Positions 8,333-14,936 of a stretch of DNA of 64,000 nt are shown piece by piece. The DNA is from Ornithinibacter aureus (GTDB lineage: Bacteria; Actinomycetota; Actinomycetes; Actinomycetales; Dermatophilaceae), in contig NZ_VMSB01000001.1 in assembly GCF_009858245.1 (NCBI RefSeq), positions 868,001 through 932,000 of the forward strand, written 5' to 3'. Under the pieces are notes generated by a model. That model was not told where the DNA came from. It made no database searches and was given only the letters and a program-made list of their open reading frames with translations. The translations under genes were made by a program, and so were the position numbers. How positions within the stretch are numbered: the stretch's first letter is position 1; the number at the start of each line of letters is the position of its first letter.

Positions 8333-8420
8333 CTGTGCCGGGTGTGCCGGGGTCTTTCGATAACCACCAAGACGCCCTTCGCATGGAGTTCATCAAATTG
8401 CCCCGGCACACCCGGCACAG
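8333..8420. repeat. 20-bp perfect inverted repeat with iteron-like GTGCCGG units, candidate origin
   Basis: Arms 8333-8352 and 8401-8420 are perfectly complementary, separated by 48 bp that are AT-richer. Each arm holds two GTGCCGG heptamers with a 9-bp period (8335, 8344 and complements at 8403, 8412). It lies directly after the replication gene. A Rep-binding origin is the most economical reading; an RNA hairpin controlling the next gene is possible. No U-run follows, so it is a poor terminator. Confidence 0.7.
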
Positions 8421-8482
8421 GCAGGGGCACCCGCCCCCTGCTCGGCCCCCACGCATCACCTACAGAAACGGAGCGCCACGGC

Positions 8483-9025
8483 ATGAACCTCATCCCCAAC
8501 ACCACGCCCCTGACGGCCTGGTCGGCCTCTACCTGCGGCGAGGACGGGCGCCTCATCGCGCGGCCGGTCGTGGGCTGGGCCCCGGACCCGAACGACCCGA
8601 GCGCACATCTGCCCGTGTGCGTGGCTGGCCACATCGCCCGACCGCTGCAGGTGGCTTTCATCCTCCCGACCGGCGGGCACCCCGGCGCGGAGCACCTCGC
8701 CCCCCTGGCCGGCACCCTGCGGACGCAGGCACGGCGGGAGCTGGAGGGCGACCCGTGCACGGCCGCCATGCTGGCCGCCGGTCCGGGCATCCATCGCCTG
8801 TCCAGCCTCGAGCGGTTCTTCGACGGCGGCAACGTCGCCGATGTCCTCGAGTTCCTCGATGACATCGAGGCCGAGGTCGACTTCGCACTCGCCGGTGTCG
8901 AGCTCATCGTGGACTCGGAAGCGGGCACGTACACCCTTCGGCGCTGGGCTGAGTCGGGCGGCGAGACGCCAGCCGTCCGACGCGCTCGCGCCCTGCTCGA
9001 GCGCACGACGGGCGGGCCGCTGTGA
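8483..9025 (+). CDS. Hypothetical protein
   Basis: 180 residues; not recognised. The start MNLIPNTTPL is chosen. The in-frame ATG at 8297 overlaps the replicase stop but would make the protein run through the palindrome with a low-complexity Pro/Thr/Cys leader. The middle has a His/Cys-containing VCVAGHIARPL segment. The C-terminal half is acidic and helical (VADVLEFLDDIEAEVDFALAG). Its TGA overlaps the GTG of the next gene. It is probably a satellite or plasmid accessory gene. Confidence 0.6.
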   Translation: MNLIPNTTPLTAWSASTCGEDGRLIARPVVGWAPDPNDPSAHLPVCVAGHIARPLQVAFILPTGGHPGAEHLAPLAGTLRTQARRELEGDPCTAAMLAAGPGIHRLSSLERFFDGGNVADVLEFLDDIEAEVDFALAGVELIVDSEAGTYTLRRWAESGGETPAVRRARALLERTTGGPL

Positions 9026-9420
9026 ACGCCCCCGAGATCACCGTCACCGGGTACCGGGCCGGGTGGCTGGTCGGCCACGTCGACTCCACGGGCGAGGTTG
9101 TCGCCATCAAGGCCCCGTCCATGGATGGCCGCCCCGTGGACCTGCAGCCCTACCCCGTCGCGCCTGTGGTCGAGATCGACCGATGGCACCTGGTCGTGGA
9201 GTGCCCCGCCTGCCAGCCCCGTCGCCGAGGCGGCAGGCCCATCCGGCACACGCACGGCCGCGGCGATGGTCGCCGCATCGCCGAGGGCCACCGGGTCGGG
9301 CACGGCGAGGCCTGCAGCACCCCCGGCTATGTCGTGCTGCTGCTCGACCCCGACCGGGTCACGGTCAAGGGCTACGACCTGCCGGAGCCCGACTGTCCCG
9401 CGACGGAGCGCCGCCAGTGA
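9022..9420 (+). CDS. Hypothetical protein with a possible zinc-binding segment
   Basis: 132 residues; not recognised. It starts at a GTG overlapping the previous stop (GTGA). A beta-rich first half (GYRAGWLVGHVDSTGEVVAI) is followed by CPAC, a basic stretch with His residues (RRGGRPIRHTHGRGDGRR), and later HGEACSTPGY. Cys and His spacing could bind zinc, but this is only a pattern. Overlap with neighbours places it in the replication operon. Confidence 0.55.
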   Translation: MNAPEITVTGYRAGWLVGHVDSTGEVVAIKAPSMDGRPVDLQPYPVAPVVEIDRWHLVVECPACQPRRRGGRPIRHTHGRGDGRRIAEGHRVGHGEACSTPGYVVLLLDPDRVTVKGYDLPEPDCPATERRQ

Positions 9421-9556
9421 CCACCATGACCAGCCGCGAGCGCCGCGACCTCCGGTCGCGCCCGCTGCCCACCCCATGAACCCCTGCCCGGCCGCGTTCG
9501 GCCTGCTCGCATCGCAGGCACGCGAGGCAAGGCCGATGCCTGGCGCGGCCGGGTAG
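9417..9556 (+). other. Two tiny overlapping reading frames continuing the operon
   Basis: A GTG at 9417 overlaps the previous stop and gives a 20-residue frame ending at 9479. An ATG at 9476 overlaps that stop and gives a 26-residue frame (MNPCPAAFGLLASQ) ending at 9556. Both junctions are 4-nt overlaps like those of the flanking genes, which is suggestive. Their sequences look like no known peptide. They may be real coupled leaders or chance. Confidence 0.25.
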
Positions 9557-9599
9557 GGCCACCGATTCCCCACCACCACAACAGAAGGGCACCACCACC

Positions 9600-10574
9600 A
9601 TGGAAGAGCACGAGAACGAGAACGCCCTCGCGGGCGTCAGGGTCCGCACCGGCTACGGGCACGGCAGCCACGAGCAGGTCGATACCGTCGAGAGCGTCGC
9701 CCGCGAGATGGGCTGGCACGACGACGCAGCGGGCGACGCCCCGGCGCGCCTGACGGGGAGCCCCGCCCCGGGCCGAGACCGCATCGAGTCACACTTCCGG
9801 CGACAGGCAATCAGGGAGGCCGCGAGCCGCCCCGAGGCCCACCTGGTCGGCACCCCGGCCGCCGTGGCGCAGGCATGGGAGGCCGTCGAGGCCGCCCTCG
9901 GTGACTACGAGCAGGGCCGCAAGGACCGCGCTCAGGTCGACCACGACGAGCGCCACGAGGCCGCCAAGGACGCCTCGCGGGTCCGTCTCGCCGTCGCGGC
10001 CGGCAAGGCCGTCAAGGCCATCAAGGGCGCCCGCGACTACGACGCAGAGCGGCGCCACGCCGACGCAGTCCTGGCGGGGCTGTGGGACCGGGTCAACGAC
10101 GCCCGGTCCCGGTACGACGCCGCGGTCGAGCAGGCACTGCCCGACTGGTCGGCGGCCGTCCTGGCCGAGGTCAGCACCGCGCACGCCGCGGCGCTGAAGG
10201 CTGCCCACGCCGCGCGCGCCACCCTCGAGCGGCTCGCCGTCACCGTGGAGGCCGCCCAGACGCTCGGCGTCGCCGCTGACCCCGAGGCGCGCAGTGCCTC
10301 GCCCTGGACGCGACACAAGGCGGACGACGGTATGTCGACCGTCATTGCCGAACTCGGCCGCGACTCATGGAAGCGCGTCGAGACCGGGGCGGTCCTCGAC
10401 CGCAGGATCAACGGCCTGTCCTACGGCATGCGGGTCACCATCGCGAAGCGCGTGCTTTCCGACACCGGACGGCACGCGCAGAGCGAGTGGCTCAACCTCC
10501 TCGCCCTTGAGCAGCGCGAGGGCTACCGGTACACCCGCAACGGCTACCCGGTCACGGTCGAGCGCGCGACGTGA
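9600..10574 (+). CDS. Hypothetical Ala-rich, probably coiled-coil protein
   Basis: 324 residues; not recognised. The first 40 residues are acidic and polar. Residues about 80-220 are rich in Ala, Arg, Asp and Glu with long helical runs (AKAVKAIKGARDYDAERRH, then SAAVLAEVSTAHAAALKAA), suggesting an extended helical or coiled-coil domain. The C-terminus (YGMRVTIAKRVLSDTG, then WLNLLALEQREGY) looks globular. It sits between the replication block and the terminase small subunit, followed by a hairpin at 10580-10622. Confidence 0.6.
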   Translation: MEEHENENALAGVRVRTGYGHGSHEQVDTVESVAREMGWHDDAAGDAPARLTGSPAPGRDRIESHFRRQAIREAASRPEAHLVGTPAAVAQAWEAVEAALGDYEQGRKDRAQVDHDERHEAAKDASRVRLAVAAGKAVKAIKGARDYDAERRHADAVLAGLWDRVNDARSRYDAAVEQALPDWSAAVLAEVSTAHAAALKAAHAARATLERLAVTVEAAQTLGVAADPEARSASPWTRHKADDGMSTVIAELGRDSWKRVETGAVLDRRINGLSYGMRVTIAKRVLSDTGRHAQSEWLNLLALEQREGYRYTRNGYPVTVERAT

Positions 10575-10579
10575 CCCTC

Positions 10580-10622
10580 GGGCCGCAGGGGTGGGGGGTG
10601 TCCCCCTCGACCCCTGCGGCCC
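10580..10622 (+). terminator. Hairpin after the replication/accessory operon
   Basis: 13-bp perfect arms (10580-10592 and 10610-10622) with an inner G5/C5 stem, starting 6 bp after a stop codon. No clear U-run follows, which is common for actinobacterial terminators. It separates the replication block from the terS block. Confidence 0.65.
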
Positions 10623-10702
10623 CGCACCAAGGTGCATAGCGCGTACGGGTCCGCAAGCCCTGAAACACACGCCCCCCTGGGGCGCCAGACAAAGGAGATT
10701 CG

Positions 10703-11068
10703 ATGGCCAGCAAGACACCGACAGGCCTCAAGGCCGCCGGCCGCCGCCTGTGGCGGTCCGTGGTCGACGAGTACGAGCTCGAGGAGCATGAGGCAGCGCT
10801 GCTGCTGCAGGCCTGCCGCATCGTCGACCGTCTCGACGGCATCGACGTCGAGCTCGAGGGCGCGGCTCTCGTCGTGCCCGGCGAGCGAGGCTCGACCAAG
10901 GCCCACCCGCTGCTCGGCGAGCAGCGGGGCCAGATGCTCGCGCTGTCGCGACTCCTCGCGAGCCTACGGCTGCCCTCAGGTGATCAGGAGGCCGGCGAGG
11001 GGCTGCGGCGGCCCCAGCGCCGTGGCGCGTCCCGTGGCGCCTACGGCATCCGTGGAGCGGTCCAGTGA
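10703..11068 (+). CDS. P27-family phage terminase small subunit
   Basis: 121 residues with AAAGGAG 10 nt upstream. The family pattern is visible: GLKAAGRRLWRSVVDEYEL at the N-terminus, EEHEAALLLQACRIVDRLD next, a VVPGERGSTKAHPLLGEQR loop, then a final helix LALSRLLASLRLP. Small terminases recognise packaging sites and recruit the large subunit. No large subunit, portal or capsid gene is present. In phage satellites a lone TerS redirects helper packaging to satellite DNA; I infer the same here. Its stop overlaps the next start (GTGA). Confidence 0.85.
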   Translation: MASKTPTGLKAAGRRLWRSVVDEYELEEHEAALLLQACRIVDRLDGIDVELEGAALVVPGERGSTKAHPLLGEQRGQMLALSRLLASLRLPSGDQEAGEGLRRPQRRGASRGAYGIRGAVQ

Positions 11069-11418
11069 GGCGGCGTCGAGCCGCTGCGCTCCAACCCCGC
11101 GAGGTTCGGCCACCTCGCCGCCTGTGCCGACCATCGGCCAGCATGACCGCTCGGCGGCTCACCGAGGAACTGGCCGCCTGGTCGGCGAGCCTCGCAGCGC
11201 ACGAGTACCCGCCGGTCATCCTCGAGCGCCTCGCGCTGTTCACCGTCGACGGCCTCGTGCCGCTGGACTGGGCCGACCAAGAGGCACGACAACGACAGGC
11301 ATCCGAGCGACACCTACGAGCGCTCAAAGCCCTCGAGGCACGCCAGCATGAGCTGCTGGCCCGCTCTACCGCCACCGTGCGTCGGCACACCGAACCATTC
11401 GTGCGGTGGGCACCATGA
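11065..11418 (+). CDS. Small hypothetical protein downstream of terS
   Basis: 117 residues if the overlapping GTG is used, or 91 from the ATG at 11143 (MTARRLTEELAAW), which gives a cleaner protein because the leader is only Arg/Ala/Pro. It is mostly helical and charged: LAAHEYPPVILERLALF, then QEARQRQASERHLRALKALEARQHELLA, a likely coiled coil. Not recognised. Position after terS suggests a packaging or morphogenesis accessory; this is inference. Confidence 0.5.
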   Translation: MRRRRAAALQPREVRPPRRLCRPSASMTARRLTEELAAWSASLAAHEYPPVILERLALFTVDGLVPLDWADQEARQRQASERHLRALKALEARQHELLARSTATVRRHTEPFVRWAP

Positions 11419-11786
11419 ACCGACGCGAAGCGTTCGCCGTCTCCCCCATCGGTGAGCAGGTGCCGGCCGGCTGCCTCTTTGCGGGGTAGCCCGGGGGCCG
11501 CACCGCCGACTTCGACACGGCTTGGCAGACGTCCGCCTCGAGGTTCCGCGAGTCCGACGAGACGACCTCCTACGCCTCCGTGGAGGCTCAATACCGGGAC
11601 GACCTCGGCCAAGGCGACCTCGCTCCCTGTGCGGTCAGTGCCCGGTCGCCTACGAATGCCTCACCGCGGACGGGTGCATGTACGGCTCCGGCGTCTGGGC
11701 GGGCTGGTCCTCGACGACGACTGACAGCACCACCCAGGCGCCAAGGCAAGGCCAGCAAGGCGCACCTCGCGCGCATGGCGTCCTGA
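11415..11786 (+). pseudogene. Degenerate WhiB-like (Wbl) gene
   Basis: An ATG overlapping the previous stop starts a frame that meets TAG after 24 codons. The same frame stays protein-like to about 11620. The diagnostic Wbl part is in another frame: LCGQCPVAYECLTADG and GVWAGW, matching the CxxCxVxxxC and G(V/I)WGG motifs. The basic tail (RRQGKASKAHLARMAS) returns to the first frame and stops at 11786. Together these suggest a Wbl iron-sulfur regulator inactivated by a stop and at least two shifts. The position of the first cysteine is unclear. Phage-borne Wbl proteins are known; sequencing error cannot be excluded. Confidence 0.45.
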
Positions 11787-11858
11787 GCGAGGGGCCGCGT
11801 CTGTGGGACCACGCGAAAGGATGGGCGTGGACGGCCTCCATGCGGCAGGATCGCCGAA

Positions 11859-12521
11859 ATGATCCCGCCGCGCAGCATCGTCATCATCGGACTGACCTTG
11901 GCCATTTCGGGATGCTCGGCTCAGCCTGATGAGTCGCCGTCCACGCCAACTTCCACAACGAAACCCGCAACGACGCCCAGCGTCACGACTGCGCCACCCA
12001 CGGACGTCCTTATCCCCGACATCAAGGGCATGTCGGGCGAGGCGGCTCGCAAAGTCCTGATTGGCATGGGCCTGGTCGGCAGCTTCGCGCCCCCAGTTGT
12101 CAACATGCCGGACTTGTACGACCGCGGCCATTGGGTCGTGACGAGCCAGACGCCAGCGGCCGGCGCAGAGGCCCAGCCCGGCGATGAGGTCAAGTTCGTG
12201 GCGGCACAGGTCGGGCCTTTGGCCTCGGAGGTGATCGCTGCCTTCAAGGAGAAGGGGTTGCCGGTCACCGAGCCGCGGGACAACACGGAGCAGAACTGCT
12301 ACGGAGTGGTCCACGAGTGCGTGATGCTCATGACGACCGAGGACGTGTCGGTCTATGAGTTCGCGAACGAGCGAGACGCCACGGCGTTCCTGAAGTCATG
12401 GGGTGCCGCCAATGCGCATCAGGAGGGTGTGATCGTCCTGAGTTATCTGGCGGCGCGAACGCCCGATAAGTTGCGGCCCCGTTACGAGGCGGCCCTGACG
12501 ACACTCATGGGTGACTACTGA
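11859..12521 (+). CDS. Secreted lipoprotein with PASTA-like domain
   Basis: 220 residues. A signal peptide (residues 1-18, IVIIGLTLAISGC) ends in a lipobox with Cys19, followed by a Ser/Thr/Pro linker of about 30 residues. Residues about 50-107 resemble a PASTA repeat (VLIPDIKGMSGEAARKVL, then QTPAAGAEAQPGDEV). The C-terminal 110 residues are not recognised. It should be anchored outside the membrane. It is the first gene of the right-hand cargo block. An element-borne surface lipoprotein could alter phage adsorption, but no evidence shows this. Confidence 0.7.
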   Translation: MIPPRSIVIIGLTLAISGCSAQPDESPSTPTSTTKPATTPSVTTAPPTDVLIPDIKGMSGEAARKVLIGMGLVGSFAPPVVNMPDLYDRGHWVVTSQTPAAGAEAQPGDEVKFVAAQVGPLASEVIAAFKEKGLPVTEPRDNTEQNCYGVVHECVMLMTTEDVSVYEFANERDATAFLKSWGAANAHQEGVIVLSYLAARTPDKLRPRYEAALTTLMGDY

Positions 12522-12550
12522 CCTGAGCGACGAGGCCCTACGCTGCACGC

Positions 12551-13014
12551 ATGGGGTGGTGGGATCAATTCAAACGGACCGAGGCCGAGGTTGGGCCTCC
12601 CACACAGGACTACAAGCCCCAGGCGGCTTGGTATGCCGCGCGAGACGGCAACGCCGCCCGCTTCGTTGCCGCCGACGGTGGCATGCCGCCACTGCACCTC
12701 ATCCGTTACCGCGACAGCAACGGCGAGACGGTGCTGAGGCTGTGCGAGGACTCGACGGGACTACTGGTCGGGCCGACGGATCGCCTTTCGGCGCCGGCCG
12801 GCACCTACGTCCCGAATCTTCAGGCAGAGTCCTACTACAAGGCCGCCTGCAAAGCCTGCGACTTCTCCCCCGGCGCTCCCGTGCGACTCAAGGGGGAGCC
12901 CTATAACAACACGACCCGTTCGCATTGGCCGTCACTGCCGATTTCGACGATGCGAAGGTCGCGGCCTACGTCAACAAGCAGAAGGCCCGCACGCTCTCCA
13001 CACTGCTCGACTGA
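12551..13014 (+). pseudogene. HIRAN-domain protein interrupted by a 1-nt frameshift
   Basis: The frame from ATG 12551 (MGWWDQFKRTEAEV) is protein-like to GEPYNN at about 12910, then turns into Ser/Arg/Pro noise. Moving back one nucleotide gives HDPFALAVTADFDD, then VAAYVNKQKARTLSTLLD and a stop at 13014. Joined, EPYNNHDPFALAV followed by VAAYVNKQKA is a clear HIRAN pattern (EPxNxxDxxAxAV...GY). A single missing C near 12911 explains it. HIRAN domains bind DNA ends and occur with helicases, nucleases and in phage-related loci. Either the gene is freshly broken or the sequence has an error. Confidence 0.65.
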
Positions 13015-13178
13015 GGCGTTGAACTGCGCGCCGTCTCTCAACAAGGTGCGCGAGGTCGAGGCGGAATCGCAGGCCGTGACGCGGCAGGACATCGAGGAGT
13101 TCAGGCGCGAGGTCCGAGCCTTTGCGTCAGGCCATCGAGGTCACTGGAGTCGAAAGTTGGACTCGAGGCCATGAGCGG

Positions 13179-13850
13179 ATGCTGAGCCTGTACCTCGACG
13201 ACGTGAAGTCCCAGGGCCGGGTCGGGCTCGTGGGGATCATCCTGCCAAGCGACAACGTGCGCTCTCTCTGCGCCGCAGTCGAAGCGATAGTCCGCGAGGG
13301 TGGCCCGGCCCCCAAGAACCGGCAGTCCGTGGAACTCAAGGGCGAGGAGATCCTGGGAAACCGCGGCTGGTGGAGGAGCAAGTCACCGCGGGAACGACTG
13401 CTCGTCGCCACACAATGCCTGGCGAGTTTGGAACCGCACGGCGCGCGCATCCTCCAGCGCGTTGGCCGCAAGCCGGCAGGCAAGACGCTCAATGAGGCCA
13501 AGAGGAGCACCAGCATGGCCATGGCCATAGTGGCGAGCGACTACGCTCGCGAGGTCAACGAGCGCTCGATCATGGCCGTGTGCGACGAGCAGAGCGTCGA
13601 TCTCGTTACCACCGATAGCGTGATGCACTTTGACCGGATGGAAGACCCTTACCATCATGCGGTGATCGTGGACGCGGTCTACGCCGTGGACTCGCGCCGA
13701 TCAAGAATGATCCAACTTGCAGATCTCGTCGCCCATGTCTGGCAGGCCAAGGAGACGCCTGGCGCCCCCCACGGCGATCTCTGGAGTCAAGTTCGCCACC
13801 TCGAGTACCGCCCCGTCAACTTCATGATGGGTGGGTCCTCTGCCTCCTGA
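13179..13850 (+). CDS. DUF3800 domain protein
   Basis: 223 residues from ATG 13179; the open frame extends to a TTG at 13122 but the domain begins right at MLSLYLDD. DUF3800 hallmarks are the N-terminal strand ending in acidic residues (LYLDD, here replacing the common DESG), GLVGIILPSD, and the C-terminal SRMIQLADLVAHV. The fold is thought related to RNase H-type nucleases, and members are frequent in mobile elements and defence islands; their role is unproven. A mid-protein basic loop (KNRQSVELKGEEIL) is present. It is convergent with the nuclease-like gene at 13971. Confidence 0.7.
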   Translation: MLSLYLDDVKSQGRVGLVGIILPSDNVRSLCAAVEAIVREGGPAPKNRQSVELKGEEILGNRGWWRSKSPRERLLVATQCLASLEPHGARILQRVGRKPAGKTLNEAKRSTSMAMAIVASDYAREVNERSIMAVCDEQSVDLVTTDSVMHFDRMEDPYHHAVIVDAVYAVDSRRSRMIQLADLVAHVWQAKETPGAPHGDLWSQVRHLEYRPVNFMMGGSSAS

Positions 13851-13887
13851 GGGACGGAGTTGGCTTCGCTGCCGACCAGGGGCGGCT

Positions 13888-13940
13888 CCCACTGCCTTGG
13901 AGATGCAGTCGACGCGGGTCCTGGGCCACGGGGCAGTGGG
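13888..13940. terminator. Inverted repeat between convergent cargo genes
   Basis: 9-bp perfect arms CCCACTGCC (13888-13896) and GGCAGTGGG (13932-13940). It lies in the 120-bp gap between the stop codons of two convergent genes and may end both transcripts; the loop is long (35 nt). Confidence 0.4.
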
Positions 13941-13970
13941 TACGCAACTACCTTCACGGCGCGGGCGCGA

Positions 13971-14582
13971 TCAAGGCCGCCTTGCTGCGGCCTGGTGGAT
14001 GGCGGCCGCGAGCTCAGCGTAGGTGACTGCGCCATCGGTCAGTCGCGCCAAGGCCGCTAGGCCGAGGGACCGCTGGCCCAGCGCGACGATGGTTTGTCGC
14101 GCTAGGACGTAGAAGTCCCACTGCCTCACGTCAAGAGGGTCGTTCCCGGTGTGAGAGGTGGCGGTCTGCACTGCGAACACGTACACGTCGGCGTGGTAGG
14201 TGCCTTCTGCTGGGCCCTCACCTCCCCCCGTCGTGTCGGCTTTACGGGAAAGGCCAGAAAACTGGATGCGGGACAGGTTTCGCTGTTCCCAGTTCTGCAG
14301 GTATGCCGAGGACTTGACCTCAATGCGGATGCCACCGGGGGTGAGAACGTCGTACTCGTCCCATTCGACGCGCATGCCCTCTGCGCCAACTGCGCGGGCG
14401 ACGAGAAACTCGGCGAGGTAGCCGCGAGTGTTGTTCATACGCAAGTCCGACATGGCGAATCGCCAGAAGTCCGCAACAGTCGCGTCGACTCCGTTGAATG
14501 TTTCCTGTCCGGTCAGAGGAGGGAGGACGGACGGCCTGAGGGGCGGCTGATCCTGGGAAGCGATCACAGGCTCGGAGTCCAC
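13971..14582 (-). CDS. PD-(D/E)XK nuclease-like protein at the right end of the element
   Basis: About 203 residues from a GTG at 14582 (VDSEPVIASQDQ); the start is uncertain because the frame stays open through attR. A nuclease-type core is visible: GYLAEFLVARAVGA with Glu, then VEWDEYDVLTPGG and RIEVKSSAYLQNW, which give Asp and E-x-K of a PD-(D/E)XK motif. A basic ARLTDGAVTYAEL tail follows. Such proteins are usually annotated hypothetical and include restriction-like enzymes. Its place beside DUF3800 and HIRAN genes at the element edge suggests defence cargo. Confidence 0.65.
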   Translation of the reverse strand: MDSEPVIASQDQPPLRPSVLPPLTGQETFNGVDATVADFWRFAMSDLRMNNTRGYLAEFLVARAVGAEGMRVEWDEYDVLTPGGIRIEVKSSAYLQNWEQRNLSRIQFSGLSRKADTTGGGEGPAEGTYHADVYVFAVQTATSHTGNDPLDVRQWDFYVLARQTIVALGQRSLGLAALARLTDGAVTYAELAAAIHQAAARRP

Positions 14583-14617
14583 GCTCGTATGCTGCCATCC
14601 GCTGGCCGCGCCCTGAA

Positions 14618-14645
14618 TGTTTCCGCGAAAGTGTCCGTGCCAGCA
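14618..14645 (+). repeat. Right copy of the 28-bp imperfect terminal repeat
   Basis: 24 of 28 bases match 3430-3457, in the same orientation, about 100 bp inside attR. The left copy is coding (integrase C-terminus); this one is upstream of the nuclease-like gene. It may be an integrase arm site or a relic of an integrase 3' end. Confidence 0.6.
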
Positions 14646-14665
14646 ACCAGTCATTGTCAACATCG

Positions 14666-14727
14666 GCCAACGCGACCAACCACAGATTCGCAGGTCAGAA
14701 GCTTGCCGCCAACTTGCGCCAACGCGA
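14666..14727 (+). repeat. Three GCCAAC words near attR, candidate arm-type sites
   Basis: GCCAACGCGA occurs at 14666 and 14718, and GCCAACTTG at 14708, all in the same direction within 80 bp of the attR core. Clustered direct repeats beside a core site are typical of integrase or excisionase arm binding. Confidence 0.45.
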
Positions 14728-14747
14728 ACAATCATGCACGGGCAATA

Positions 14748-14773
14748 CGAGATGTACTTCGACATCTGATCGA
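14748..14773 (+). other. attR core, 26-bp direct repeat
   Basis: Identical to 3363-3388, including the duplicated end of glnA with its TGA. It marks the right boundary; 11 bp later the original glnA terminator begins. Confidence 0.9.
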
Positions 14774-14784
14774 GGCCATCCTTC

Positions 14785-14826
14785 GCCGGAACCGCGCTGT
14801 CCCTCGCGGGGCAGCGCGGTTCCGGC
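14785..14826 (+). terminator. Ancestral glnA terminator, displaced beyond attR
   Basis: 15-bp perfect arms (14785-14799 and 14812-14826) with a 12-nt loop, starting 15 bp after the duplicated glnA stop. In the uninserted chromosome it would directly follow glnA. Confidence 0.8.
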
Positions 14827-14936
14827 GTTCCACGCATCGTGGGATGCCGTCCGCGCGCCCCCGATGGTGCCGCGCCCACGGCATCCCCCCTGCATTCCGG
14901 GGACGAACGCCTTCTCGGCCGGTAGCGTGCGGCTGC

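Larger units (their letters stand above)
3363..14773. mobile_element. 11.4-kb integrated element in the 3' end of glnA, candidate phage satellite
   Basis: The element is bounded by a perfect 26-bp direct repeat (3363-3388 and 14748-14773). Contents in order: tyrosine integrase and a partner gene (minus); AlpA-type excisionase, small genes and PrimPol/SF3 helicase; a palindrome with iterons; more small overlapping genes; terminase small subunit. Cargo genes follow at the right end. No structural, lysis, large-terminase or conjugation gene is present. Size, integrase/excisionase/replication module and lone TerS match the general design of phage-inducible chromosomal islands. Actinomycete integrative conjugative elements share PrimPol replicases but carry an FtsK-like Tra protein, which is absent here. 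Element boundaries are certain; the satellite interpretation is inference. Confidence 0.88.

Noticed and set aside
8333-8420. Palindrome as an intrinsic terminator
   Set aside because: The 48-nt loop is far too long and no U-run follows.
8297-8482. Start of the post-replicase gene at ATG 8297
   Set aside because: Despite the 4-nt overlap, the resulting leader would encode the perfect palindrome and low-complexity residues; ATG 8483 gives a better protein.
3363-14773. Intact prophage
   Set aside because: No portal, capsid, protease, tail, lysis or large-terminase genes are present.
3363-14773. Actinomycete integrative and conjugative element
   Set aside because: The PrimPol replicase and AlpA excisionase would fit, but there is no FtsK/TraB-like translocase or spread gene, and a terminase small subunit is present.
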